Source: Nafulsella turpanensis ZLM-10 (GTDB lineage Bacteria > Bacteroidota > Bacteroidia > Cytophagales > Cyclobacteriaceae). Taken from it: DNA of 43,705 nt. The translations under genes were made by a program, and so were the position numbers. Below the pieces are notes generated by a model. The model made no database searches, was not told where the DNA came from, and saw only the letters and a list, made by a program, of their open reading frames with translations. The stretch is from positions 1 to 43,705 of the forward strand of contig NZ_ANNU01000051.1 in NCBI RefSeq assembly GCF_000346615.1. The letters are read 5' to 3'. Positions 7,045 to 14,936 of this stretch are shown piece by piece (within the stretch, counting starts at the first letter, position 1; each line of letters starts with the position of its first letter).

Positions 7045-8673
7045 ATGATTGTAGCAGGTCTACTGGACAATGAAGAGGAGAGGCTAAAGCGCCTCATAAA
7101 CTACCGGGTGCTGGATACACCCGAGGAGCAGGAGTTTCAGGATATTGTCGAACTGACTGCACAGGTTTGCCATGCTCCTATTTGCCTTATTACGCTTATC
7201 GATACTCACCGACAGTGGTTTAAGGCAAGGGTGGGGCTTAAGATTCAGGAAACAGCAAGGGATATTGCCTTTTGCAGTCATGCAATCCATCATGATGATA
7301 TAATGGAAGTGAAGGACACCCTGCAGGATGAGCGATTTTTCGATAATCCTTTAGTGATTGGAGAGCCATACATTCGCTTTTATGCGGGTATGCCCTTGAT
7401 AAGTGTGGGAGGGCACAAGTTAGGAACTCTGGCAGTTGGGGATACCAGGCCCCGTAAACTGGGGAGCGGTGAAGCCTTTGCACTGCGGATCCTTGGCAGC
7501 CAGGTAGTAAAGCTGTTTGAGTTAAGGAGCAAGAACCAAAAGTTGCAGGATGTAATCGGGCAGTACCTGAAGTTCTACGAAGAGGTAAGGGGACGGCAGG
7601 AGATTCTTTCTAAAGTTCAGAAAGTGGCTGAAATAGGGATCTTTGAAGCTGATTTACGGACAGGGCAGCTACAGGTGTCGGAAGGTTTTTGCACGCTTTT
7701 TGGCCTTTCAACTTTCGATAGACTTTCTATTAGCAGGTTTAAAGAACTCGTTCATCCGGAGGATACCGCTCACTTCAGCGAAAACTTAAACCGCTCTTTA
7801 AATGAACCAAAGTTCTCCTTCGAATTTCGTTGTATCAGGCCTTCAGATAAGGAAATTATTGTTGTCAAATGCATGGGTGAAAGCCTGCGTGACAAAGAAG
7901 GAGAACCTTTTAAGCTGATTGGACTTAAGCAGAATATAACGGCAATAAAACAGCACGAGCAACAGCTTGAAGCACAAAATGCAGAGCTGAAAAAGCTGAA
8001 TGAAGAGCTGGATAACTTTGTGTACCGGGTATCGCACGACCTGCGAGCACCTAACTCCTCTGTTCTGGGACTTATCGAAATTATTCTTAGCCAGGAACAA
8101 GATGTGGATAAGATTAAGGAATTGCTGGTGCTCGTGCGAAAAAGCCTGCAGAAGCAGGATAACTTTATTAAGGATATTCTTGATTACTCCCGCAATTCCC
8201 GGATGGAAGTGAAACCGGAAGAGGTTGACTTTGAGGAGGTGCTCCAGGAAGTGGTTGCCCAGCTACGATATAGTTATCAGAAAGAAAGTATCAATTTTTC
8301 AGTCGAGATTCTGCAGGAAGTGCCTTTTGCCACAGACGATAGCCGCCTGCATATTATTTTAAGTAACCTGCTCTCCAATTCATTTAAATACCAGCGCCTG
8401 CAGGAACATGGCGGTATGGTAGGGGTTAATGTTAAGGTGAATGAAGAAGAGGCCCAAATTACCATTGAGGATAACGGAATAGGGATAGAAAAGTCGCGTC
8501 AGGGAAAGGTGTTCGATATGTTCTACAGGGCCACGGATAAGAAACCCGGCTCCGGACTTGGTTTGTATATAGTGAAAGAAGCCCTGTTAAAGCTGCAGGG
8601 GAGCATTCTTCTTGAATCTGAACTAGGAAAAGGAACAATCGTGAAGGTAACGATTCCAAACATGTATCGATAG
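7045..8673 (+). CDS. GAF-PAS sensor histidine kinase
   Basis: A 542-residue, apparently cytoplasmic sensor kinase. In order it has a GAF domain (about 20-165), a PAS-like domain with PAC segment (about 190-305), a short coiled linker, a HisKA domain with the phospho-acceptor histidine at about 330 (SHDLRAP), and a HATPase domain. The HATPase boxes are N (NLLSNSFKYQ), G1 (DNGIGI) and G2 (GSGLGLYIV). No membrane segment is present, so the signal is probably a soluble ligand, redox or light cue sensed by GAF or PAS. No response regulator is adjacent. The N-terminal GAF type (RL..YRVLDTPEE..FQDI) is widespread in stand-alone bacterial kinases. An AT-rich 180-base region upstream probably holds its promoter, but I see no clear consensus. 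Confidence 0.9.
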   Translation: MIVAGLLDNEEERLKRLINYRVLDTPEEQEFQDIVELTAQVCHAPICLITLIDTHRQWFKARVGLKIQETARDIAFCSHAIHHDDIMEVKDTLQDERFFDNPLVIGEPYIRFYAGMPLISVGGHKLGTLAVGDTRPRKLGSGEAFALRILGSQVVKLFELRSKNQKLQDVIGQYLKFYEEVRGRQEILSKVQKVAEIGIFEADLRTGQLQVSEGFCTLFGLSTFDRLSISRFKELVHPEDTAHFSENLNRSLNEPKFSFEFRCIRPSDKEIIVVKCMGESLRDKEGEPFKLIGLKQNITAIKQHEQQLEAQNAELKKLNEELDNFVYRVSHDLRAPNSSVLGLIEIILSQEQDVDKIKELLVLVRKSLQKQDNFIKDILDYSRNSRMEVKPEEVDFEEVLQEVVAQLRYSYQKESINFSVEILQEVPFATDDSRLHIILSNLLSNSFKYQRLQEHGGMVGVNVKVNEEEAQITIEDNGIGIEKSRQGKVFDMFYRATDKKPGSGLGLYIVKEALLKLQGSILLESELGKGTIVKVTIPNMYR

Positions 8674-8741
8674 CCATTGAGCGCTCAGGGGGAGGGAACT
8701 GTACACCTGAGATAAGGAGCCTAACAGTTTTCGGGTTAAAA

Positions 8742-8773
8742 AAGGCAGACAGCTAAAGGGGGCCACCTGCCTT
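8742..8773 (-). terminator. Convergent terminator between the kinase and SDR genes
   Basis: AAGGCAG (8742-8748) and CTGCCTT (8767-8773) form a 7-bp stem around an 18-base loop. On the minus strand the stem is followed by a T run, so it best serves the SDR gene ending at 8800; it could also stop kinase transcripts. Confidence 0.5.
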
Positions 8774-8799
8774 ATAATTGTTTATTGCTGTATCGCAAA

Positions 8800-9690
8800 T
8801 CAGGTCTTTTCTTTTGCCGAGCTGCTTTTAGGCCAGCGTACTTCTGTTGCCCCATCTTTCGAGTGGCGTAGCGGCAAAGAGCCTTTTGGTTGTTGTTTCA
8901 TGCTTTCATCGGCCTGTTCTCCTACATTGCCTTTTACAACAGTAGTGCCTCCGTCTACAAAACAGAGGGCACCTGTAACATAGGATGCCTCGTCGGAAGC
9001 AAGGAATAAATATACATTGGCCACCTCTTCGGGAGTACCCCGGCGACCCATGGCATTGGCCCCAATCATGGTCTTTTCCATTTTTTCATCCATAGGTCCC
9101 TCTTCCTTCCGGGTCCAGGCGGTATCAATAGGTCCGGGGCACACGCAGTTGGCTCTAACGCCGTGCTTTGCCTGTTCAATAGCCACTCCCTTCATAAAAG
9201 CATGGATAAAGCCCTTGGTTCCCCCATAAGGAGTATTCTGGGCAATTCCTAAGCGGCCTGCCTCAGAGCCGGCAGAAACAATACAACCTTTGGTCTTGTG
9301 GAGCTCCGGAAGGGCGGCTCGGGTCATCATAAAAGCGCTGCGGATATTGTTGCGGATCAGGCTGTCGAAAGCATCTATGTCATACTCCTGCAGCTCGGCT
9401 GTAACAGGAAAAATACCTGCATTGTTAATGAGGATATCCAGCTTCCCAAATTCCTCCACAGCCATGCGAATACATTTTTCTGCATCTTTTTTATCAGCCA
9501 AATCACCCTTGAAACCAATTGCCCTGCCGCCCCTTTCCTCAATTTCCGATACAACATCCTCCACAGGGTCCTGAGGCATTCCTGCCACCACCACCCTGGC
9601 TCCTTCCATTGCAAACTTTTTGCAAATTGCTTCTCCTATGCCTGTACCACCACCTGTTACCACGGCGACTTTTTCTTTTAATCTTTCCAT
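8800..9690 (-). CDS. Short-chain dehydrogenase/reductase with a C-terminal extension
   Basis: A classical SDR oxidoreductase of 296 residues. The Rossmann cofactor motif TGGGTGIG is at 12-19, NNAG at 89-92, a catalytic Ser at about 142, and YGGTK giving Tyr155 and Lys159. PGPIDT and the FVDGG end of the core are also present. The Arg at 32 after the glycine motif suggests that NADP use is possible but does not settle it. The core ends near residue 250. The last 45 residues are a polar tail with Lys, Ser and Gln that ordinary 250-residue SDRs lack. The substrate cannot be read from the sequence. The gene is monocistronic and divergent from the radical SAM gene. Confidence 0.9.
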   Translation of the reverse strand: MERLKEKVAVVTGGGTGIGEAICKKFAMEGARVVVAGMPQDPVEDVVSEIEERGGRAIGFKGDLADKKDAEKCIRMAVEEFGKLDILINNAGIFPVTAELQEYDIDAFDSLIRNNIRSAFMMTRAALPELHKTKGCIVSAGSEAGRLGIAQNTPYGGTKGFIHAFMKGVAIEQAKHGVRANCVCPGPIDTAWTRKEEGPMDEKMEKTMIGANAMGRRGTPEEVANVYLFLASDEASYVTGALCFVDGGTTVVKGNVGEQADESMKQQPKGSLPLRHSKDGATEVRWPKSSSAKEKT

Positions 9691-9917
9691 AAAAAATATT
9701 TTAATTATGATTGTAAAAAGTTGTTTGCCAGATACTTGTCTCTTAATAATTAAAGGCGTGTGGAGCAGGATAGTTTGGGAGCAGGAAGGATTTTATGCGG
9801 GCTGTTCAGGTTCTCCACCTTTTACTCTGGTGTACAAGTTCAGGTAAAAAAGGAAGGAAGGGGAGAGGGGGCATCCATACAGCAACTATGTTCTGCCTGT
9901 CTGTATGGCGGTTACTT

Positions 9918-9948
9918 TTTGAAAGACAAGATTTTTACGCTTTATTTG
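9918..9948 (+). promoter_or_regulatory. Possible promoter of the radical SAM gene
   Basis: TTTG at 9918-9921, exactly 19 bases, then TTTATTTG at 9941-9948 (one mismatch to TAnnTTTG). The ATG at 9953 would be almost at the transcription start, implying a leaderless mRNA, or else the match is chance. Confidence 0.3.
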
Positions 9949-9952
9949 ATGT

Positions 9953-10936
9953 ATGCGGCTACTTTCTCACCCTGTCCTTTGCAACTACTATGTTACCTAT
10001 CGCTGTAATGCGCGTTGTAGCTTCTGCGATATCTGGGAACGTCCCTCACCCTATGTTAATGAGGAACAGGTAGCCGCTAACCTGCGGGACCTGAAGCGGC
10101 TGGGTGTGAAAGTGATTGACTTTACCGGTGGAGAACCACTCCTGCACCGGCAGATTGATAAGCTGCTCCGGATGGCCAAAGATATGGGTTTTATTACCAC
10201 CCTCACTACTAATACACTTCTTTACCCAAAATGGGCAGAACGACTGAAAGGGCTGGTCGATATGCTCCATTTTTCCCTTGACTCACCGCATAAGGAAGAA
10301 CACGATGCCTCCCGCGGGGTAGCCTGCTTTGACTTTGTTGTAGAATCCATCAAAACAGCCAAAGCGCTTGGGGAACGGCCCGATATTCTTTTTACCGTGA
10401 TGAACAGCAATATTCACCAGGTAAAGGAGGTCTATGAAAATATTAGCCAGCCGGAGGGCCTGGTGCTAATCCTGAACCCGGTATTCGGCTACAATGAGGT
10501 GGAGACGGGTGGTGGTTTGACACTAGCCGCCTTAAAAGAACTACAACTGTGGGGTAAAAAACGGGGGGTATATCTTAATGATGGCTTTATCGGTCTCCGA
10601 AAAGATGGCGGAAACCAGGTAGAAAAGCCGGTTTGTAAGGCAGGAAGTACAACGGTAGTAATTTCTCCGGAAAATAAGCTGGTGTTACCCTGCTATCATC
10701 TTGGGCTGAAGGAGTTTTCGATTGAAAACCAGCTGGAGGCTCTCTACCACTCGCCTGAGGTGCAGACACTTATTGCGCAGGAAGGGAGGCTGCCGGCTTG
10801 CCAGGGTTGTACCATTAACTGTTATATGCAGCCAAGCTTTGCCACTCACCTGAGCCGGTACTTCTGGCAGGCTCTACCCTCTACCCTTAAATACAATTTA
10901 ATGAAAGGCACCTGGAAAACTTTGCTGCCTTTTTAG
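9953..10936 (+). CDS. Radical SAM protein with SPASM-like C-terminal cysteines
   Basis: A 327-residue radical SAM enzyme. The iron-sulfur motif CNARCSFC (CxxxCxxC) is at about residues 18-25, and the GGEP SAM-binding motif follows near 60. The C-terminal third has further cysteines (PVCKAG, LPCYHLG, ACQGCTINCYM) arranged like a SPASM or twitch domain holding an auxiliary cluster. SPASM enzymes typically modify peptides or act in cofactor maturation, but no precursor peptide or partner is adjacent, so the substrate is unknown. The start gives the usual short N-terminal lead before the cluster motif. nqrF follows after 200 bases with its own promoter-like element. Confidence 0.88.
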   Translation: MRLLSHPVLCNYYVTYRCNARCSFCDIWERPSPYVNEEQVAANLRDLKRLGVKVIDFTGGEPLLHRQIDKLLRMAKDMGFITTLTTNTLLYPKWAERLKGLVDMLHFSLDSPHKEEHDASRGVACFDFVVESIKTAKALGERPDILFTVMNSNIHQVKEVYENISQPEGLVLILNPVFGYNEVETGGGLTLAALKELQLWGKKRGVYLNDGFIGLRKDGGNQVEKPVCKAGSTTVVISPENKLVLPCYHLGLKEFSIENQLEALYHSPEVQTLIAQEGRLPACQGCTINCYMQPSFATHLSRYFWQALPSTLKYNLMKGTWKTLLPF

Positions 10937-11075
10937 TGGGGAGAAGGTTTCCCGGGAAAGGAGGTCTTATAAGGCCTGCTTGTTTGGCTTTTACTGCACT
11001 GAAACCGGCAGTGGCAAAGGGTGGCTGATGTGCTAAATTTTTAAAACTTTACTGCCTTTATTCGGCATTATTGAA

Positions 11076-11083
11076 TATATTTG
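11076..11083 (+). promoter_or_regulatory. Candidate -7 box upstream of nqrF
   Basis: TATATTTG matches TAnnTTTG and lies 53 bases before the nqrF ATG. There is no good TTTG at -33, only an imperfect T-rich stretch. Confidence 0.4.
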
Positions 11084-11136
11084 CATCAATTCCTGTAAAG
11101 GGAACTTGTAAGTTAAATCAAAACTGAGATAGGTAA

Positions 11137-12438
11137 ATGAGTTCTGTAGTAATTACTGCAATAGTAGCTTTTACCCTGGTAATTTTACTATTGGTGTTTA
11201 TTCTCCTTTTTGCCCAGTCTAAGCTGGTGCAGTCGGGCGATGTGAAGATTGTTGTCAATGGGGATGAGAAGAACCCAATTGTTACCTCTGCAGGTAGCTC
11301 ACTCTTATCTACCCTCTCCTCACAAAAGGTGTTCCTTCCTTCTGCCTGTGGTGGTGGTGGTACCTGCGCCATGTGTAAGTGTGTGGTAGAAGATGGTGGA
11401 GGCGAAGTGCTCCCTACCGAAGTAGGTCACCTGAGCCGTACCGAGCAGAAAGAAAATGTTCGTCTTTCCTGTCAGGTAAAGGTAAAGCAGGATATGCGCA
11501 TCCGAATTCCGGAAGAAATATTCGGTATCAAGAAGTGGGAGTGCGAAGTAGTATCAAACTATAACGTATCGACCTTCATTAAGGAATTCGTGGTGAAGTT
11601 GCCTGAAGGCGAAACCCTCGACTTCGAATCAGGTGGGTATATCCAGATTGACGTGCCGGAAATTACCGTTGATTTCAAGGATATGGACATTACGCCTAAG
11701 CCTGAACTCAACCACCCGCAGGATGTGTATAAGTCTGACTGGGATAAATTCCAGATGTGGGGGCTGAAGATGAAGAACGACGAGCCTGTGTTCCGTGCCT
11801 ACTCTATGGCAAACCACCCGGCCGAAGGAAACATCATCATGCTCACCATCCGTATTGCTACGCCACCATGGGATAGAGCCAACAATCGCTGGATGGATGT
11901 AAATCCTGGTATCTGTTCTTCTTACGTATTCTCTCGTAAGCCGGGCGATAAAGTAACTATTTCAGGTCCTTATGGTGAATTCTTCATCAACCCGACCGAT
12001 CGCGAAATGATTTACATTGGTGGTGGTGCCGGTATGGCACCTTTGCGCTCGCACATCTTCCACCTGTTCCATACAGAGAAGACTGACCGTAAAGTATCGT
12101 ATTGGTATGGTGGCCGCTCCAAAAAAGAGCTTTTCTATACCAACCACTTCAGGAATATCGAAAAAGACTTCCCGAACTTCCGCTTCTACATAGGTCTTTC
12201 TGAGCCGCTGCCGGAAGATAACTGGAAAGTGAAGAAAAGCCTCGACGATGAAGGAGATGGTTATGTTGGTTTCATCCACCAGGTGCTGTACGATAACTAC
12301 CTGAAGAACCACCCTGAACCGGAAGAAGTAGAGTACTACCTCTGCGGACCGCCAATGATGAACGCGGCCGTACTGAAAATGCTCGACGATATGGGCGTAC
12401 CACCTGAAAATATTCGTTTCGACGACTTCGGTGGTTAA
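11137..12438 (+). CDS. nqrF: Na+-translocating NADH:quinone reductase subunit F
   Basis: NqrF is the NADH-oxidising subunit of the sodium-pumping NQR complex in the inner membrane. The protein has one N-terminal membrane helix (about 4-26). A ferredoxin-like 2Fe-2S domain follows, with the [12 protein letters not shown] cysteine cluster near residue 70 and a fourth cysteine in RLSCQV. An FAD-binding barrel ([10 protein letters not shown], the RxYS motif) and an NADH-binding domain ([12 protein letters not shown] and YLCGPPMMN) complete it. At 433 residues it is slightly longer than the roughly 408 of Vibrio. In most genomes nqrF ends an nqrABCDEF operon. Here the upstream neighbour is a radical SAM gene and the other subunits are not in the window. 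A strong terminator follows. Confidence 0.95.
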   Translation: MSSVVITAIVAFTLVILLLVFILLFAQSKLVQSGDVKIVVNGDEKNPIVTSAGSSLLSTLSSQKVFLPSACGGGGTCAMCKCVVEDGGGEVLPTEVGHLSRTEQKENVRLSCQVKVKQDMRIRIPEEIFGIKKWECEVVSNYNVSTFIKEFVVKLPEGETLDFESGGYIQIDVPEITVDFKDMDITPKPELNHPQDVYKSDWDKFQMWGLKMKNDEPVFRAYSMANHPAEGNIIMLTIRIATPPWDRANNRWMDVNPGICSSYVFSRKPGDKVTISGPYGEFFINPTDREMIYIGGGAGMAPLRSHIFHLFHTEKTDRKVSYWYGGRSKKELFYTNHFRNIEKDFPNFRFYIGLSEPLPEDNWKVKKSLDDEGDGYVGFIHQVLYDNYLKNHPEPEEVEYYLCGPPMMNAAVLKMLDDMGVPPENIRFDDFGG

Positions 12439-12454
12439 TTAGAAAAATTCTGAC

Positions 12455-12485
12455 AAAAAGGGAGCTGCAAAGCTCCCTTTTTTAT
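12455..12485 (+). terminator. Strong intrinsic terminator after nqrF
   Basis: AAAAAGGGAGCT and AGCTCCCTTTTT form a perfect 12-bp stem capped by a GCAA tetraloop (GNRA type), with the T run built into the 3' arm. It lies 16 bases after the nqrF stop. Confidence 0.85.
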
Positions 12486-12592
12486 TTCCGCCTGTTGGCC
12501 GAATTTATTCTCTTCTGTATATTTAGAGATTGAATGAGACTAGAGGTGAGAGGTGATAGATAATGGGTGAAGTTGAGTAAATGGCTCGGAAT

Positions 12593-12667
12593 CAGGAGCC
12601 AAGACGGAGGCCCTTCTAAACTGCTGTCATTGCGAACGTAGCTCTGTGGAGTGAAGTAATCTCTATC
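12593..12667. repeat. Intergenic repeat, copy 1
   Basis: This stretch is homologous to 22191-22267. The best block, 12624-12667, matches copy 2 at 38 of 44 positions and begins CTGTCATTGCGAACG. A looser block with CAGGA-CCAAGA precedes it. Further shared words follow in both loci (CCATTAAAGAG at 12681-12691, CCACTAAA at 12774-12781). The core resembles dispersed CATTGCGA...GAAG.AATCT repeats seen in many Bacteroidota genomes. There is no coding potential. Confidence 0.7.
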
Positions 12668-12782
12668 AAACTGCCAGAGACCATTAAAGAGGAAGTCGGA
12701 GATTTGTGCTAATTTCATTGGAGGTGTCTTAGTACTTATAACCCACTATTAACAAACAGGCACAAGCCACCACCCACTAAAG

Positions 12783-12814
12783 ACCAGCAACAAACAACCA
12801 GCAACAAACAACCA
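12783..12814. repeat. Two tandem 14-bp units plus a partial third
   Basis: ACCAGCAACAAACA occurs at 12783-12796 and 12797-12810, then begins again as ACCA. The array ends four bases before the ATG at 12819. Almost free of G and T, it would give an unstructured leader in mRNA. The rest of the 380-base gap after nqrF holds the terminator and repeat copy 1, and nothing else that I see. Confidence 0.7.
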
Positions 12815-12818
12815 AAGC

Positions 12819-13994
12819 ATGGATAGCATCGATATCAAGATATTTTTTACCGGCATTGAAGAATGGGTGTATGCCGGAATAAAGCCTCATAATTCGCTCA
12901 TGAAGAGTATGCTAATCCATGGCGAAACCTTTCCGGAGTATGAAGGGGTAGACATGGCCATTATCGGGCTGAGCGAATACAGGGGTGCGGCCAATAGCGA
13001 AGGGGCGGAGCAGGCAGCCAATGAAATCCGCCGGAAGCTGTACCAGTTAAAGAAGGGAAGCTCGGGCACTTTAAAAATCGCCGATCTTGGTAATCTAAGC
13101 CCCGGAATCACTCCTGAGGAAACTCACCTTCGTATTAAGGAAGCCTGCCAGATGCTCATTCAGCAGAATATATTGCCTGTGCTCATTGGCGGCTCCCACG
13201 ATATGGCTTTTGGGCAGTACCTGGCGTATGAAGATCTGGAGAAGCTTGTGTCCGTCGTAAGTGTCGATGCTTTCCTGGATATGGAAGATGAGAAGGAGCT
13301 ACCCGATAACCAGCGGCACATTCATAAAATGCTGGTACATGAGCCAAACTATCTTTTCAACTTTAACCTGCTGGGCTACCAGAGCTACCTTACCGACGCC
13401 AATGCCATGGCTGTGCTGGAGCGCTTTTATTTTCAGGCTCATCGGCTGGGGCAAATGCGGGAGGATATAAAAGAGTCAGAGCCCGTTATTCGCGATGCCG
13501 ATCTTTTAAGCTTTGATATCACGGCCATAAAAGGTGCTGATGCTCCCGGAAGTGTACGGGCTCAGCCTTTCGGACTTACGGGCGAAGAAGCCTGCCAGTT
13601 GTGCTGGTATGCCGGCCTGAGTGAAAAACTGAGTTCCGTGGGTTTTTTCGAATATCACCCTGGTCTCGACGACAGTCGCAAGACCACCGCTTCGGTTATT
13701 GCTACCATGATCTGGTACTTTATCGAAGGATTTTACAACCGCAAAAAGGAGCAGAGTTTTGCGAGCAATGACTACAAACGTTATATTGTAGCCATGCCCT
13801 CCGAGCCGGCTACCATAACCTTTTATAAGAGCACCCTCAGTGAAAAGTGGTGGATGGAAGTGCCACACCCTGAGGAGAAGAACAGTCGCTATGGCCGCAA
13901 CTTTATGGTCCCCTGCAGCTATTCCGATTATCTTACTGCCGTAGAAGGCGAACTCCCCGAGCGTTGGCTCAATGTATATGCAAAGCTGTTTTAG
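12819..13994 (+). CDS. Arginase/ureohydrolase-fold protein with half of the metal site lost
   Basis: A 391-residue member of the arginase/agmatinase/formimidoylglutamase superfamily. The three metal motifs align by spacing with arginase I. GGSHD supplies His127 (arginase H101). DAFLD at 150-154 keeps Asp150 and Asp154 but has Phe152 in place of H126. SFDIT at 231-235 keeps Asp233 but has Thr235 in place of D234. The four ligands of the MnA site (H101, D124, D128, D232) are kept, and the two unique to MnB (H126, D234) are both gone. Standard binuclear arginase chemistry is therefore unlikely; a mononuclear enzyme or a binding protein is more plausible. The protein also has about 60 residues beyond the usual core. 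It stands alone after a repeat-rich leader. Annotation as formimidoylglutamase would rest on fold only. Confidence 0.85.
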   Translation: MDSIDIKIFFTGIEEWVYAGIKPHNSLMKSMLIHGETFPEYEGVDMAIIGLSEYRGAANSEGAEQAANEIRRKLYQLKKGSSGTLKIADLGNLSPGITPEETHLRIKEACQMLIQQNILPVLIGGSHDMAFGQYLAYEDLEKLVSVVSVDAFLDMEDEKELPDNQRHIHKMLVHEPNYLFNFNLLGYQSYLTDANAMAVLERFYFQAHRLGQMREDIKESEPVIRDADLLSFDITAIKGADAPGSVRAQPFGLTGEEACQLCWYAGLSEKLSSVGFFEYHPGLDDSRKTTASVIATMIWYFIEGFYNRKKEQSFASNDYKRYIVAMPSEPATITFYKSTLSEKWWMEVPHPEEKNSRYGRNFMVPCSYSDYLTAVEGELPERWLNVYAKLF

Positions 13995-14021
13995 CCTAGC
14001 TGAGTAGCAATGGGTTTTTAT

Positions 14022-14789
14022 TCAGTACCTGTTAACATTCTGGTACTTCTCGTAATACCGTTGAATCGCTAAAATTGCTTCGTATTCGGTGGCGCTTTCT
14101 AGAAAGGCGAGACTGGGGTTGCAGAATTTTAAGAAGCGATTTAGTTCCCTGCCTTCAAGACCAGTAATTTCCTGTACAATTTCTTTGTCGAACCAGTATT
14201 CGAAAAGGGCCTCATAGTATTGGTTTTGTCTTTTCTGCTCTTTTAGCTGACGGATACGCTCCCGCTGCTTGGCCTTTTTATTAAACTTATTCGCCAGGGC
14301 AGTTACCGCGCCGGTAACCCCTGTACCCCCCATTCCACCCGTAAGACCAATCTTATCTTCCTCCCGCGAACGACCGCTGGGTCTTACGCTGGGGTAGCCA
14401 AAATAAGGGTCGTCCGGTGTGGTTTCCGGTGCGAAGGGTTCTGTCAGGTGCTCACCCCGTACCTCCACCTGCCGCAGCTTGTATACCCTTTCTTTCAACG
14501 GGATGACAAAGTTAAGGGCCATGGCCTGTGCATAAGAAAGAGTGGTATCTACATATCCAATCATTCTGAATTCGAGCGAATCCTTTGGAGATGCCAGCAG
14601 GCGATAGTTGCCTCCCATACCGGTGGTGGTTCCTTTTTCGTTGTTCTTATTGTACACATGCGCATATGCAATGCCAATAGTGGTATCTTCGGCCGTAACA
14701 ATGCGGCCGCTGATGAGCCCCTCCTGCTGAGCATAAGATTGGAGGGCCGTAAAGCAAAGGAGGGCGATAAAGGGGAAAAACTTCTTCAA
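14022..14789 (-). CDS. Secreted CarboxypepD-regulatory-like domain protein
   Basis: The product begins with a signal peptide if TTG at 14789-14787 is used (start LKKFFPFIALLCFTALQSYAQ, cleavage after SYA-Q). The in-frame ATG at 14858 would add 23 mostly basic residues in front. A CarboxypepD_reg-like or DUF4480-type beta domain follows (SGRIVTAEDTTIGIAYAHVYN...GTTTGMGGNYRL), common in Bacteroidota envelope proteins. A Pro- and Gly-rich linker and a basic helical C-terminal half (LKEQKRQNQYYEALFEYWFDKE near the middle) come next. The domain has no enzymatic residues and usually mediates envelope interactions. The gene lies 79 bases after the DUF58 gene on the same strand and may be the last gene of that operon. 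Confidence 0.75.
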   Translation of the reverse strand: MKKFFPFIALLCFTALQSYAQQEGLISGRIVTAEDTTIGIAYAHVYNKNNEKGTTTGMGGNYRLLASPKDSLEFRMIGYVDTTLSYAQAMALNFVIPLKERVYKLRQVEVRGEHLTEPFAPETTPDDPYFGYPSVRPSGRSREEDKIGLTGGMGGTGVTGAVTALANKFNKKAKQRERIRQLKEQKRQNQYYEALFEYWFDKEIVQEITGLEGRELNRFLKFCNPSLAFLESATEYEAILAIQRYYEKYQNVNRY

Positions 14790-14936
14790 ATCAATACCAG
14801 AACGCTGCAGGTACAAAAATAATTTTATTTGGCGAGTTAAAGTAGGTCGATTGGCCAAAGTTAGCCATCTGTCTGCTTCGGTATAGAGTAGGTGAGAGAG
14901 ATTTTATACGGAATATGCAGTCCTTAAGCTGAACAT

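Noticed and set aside
10948-10977. Palindromes TTTCCCGGGAAA and AGGTCTTATAAGGCCT after the radical SAM gene
   Set aside because: They could form hairpins, but neither is followed by a T run, and there is no other evidence for a terminator or operator.
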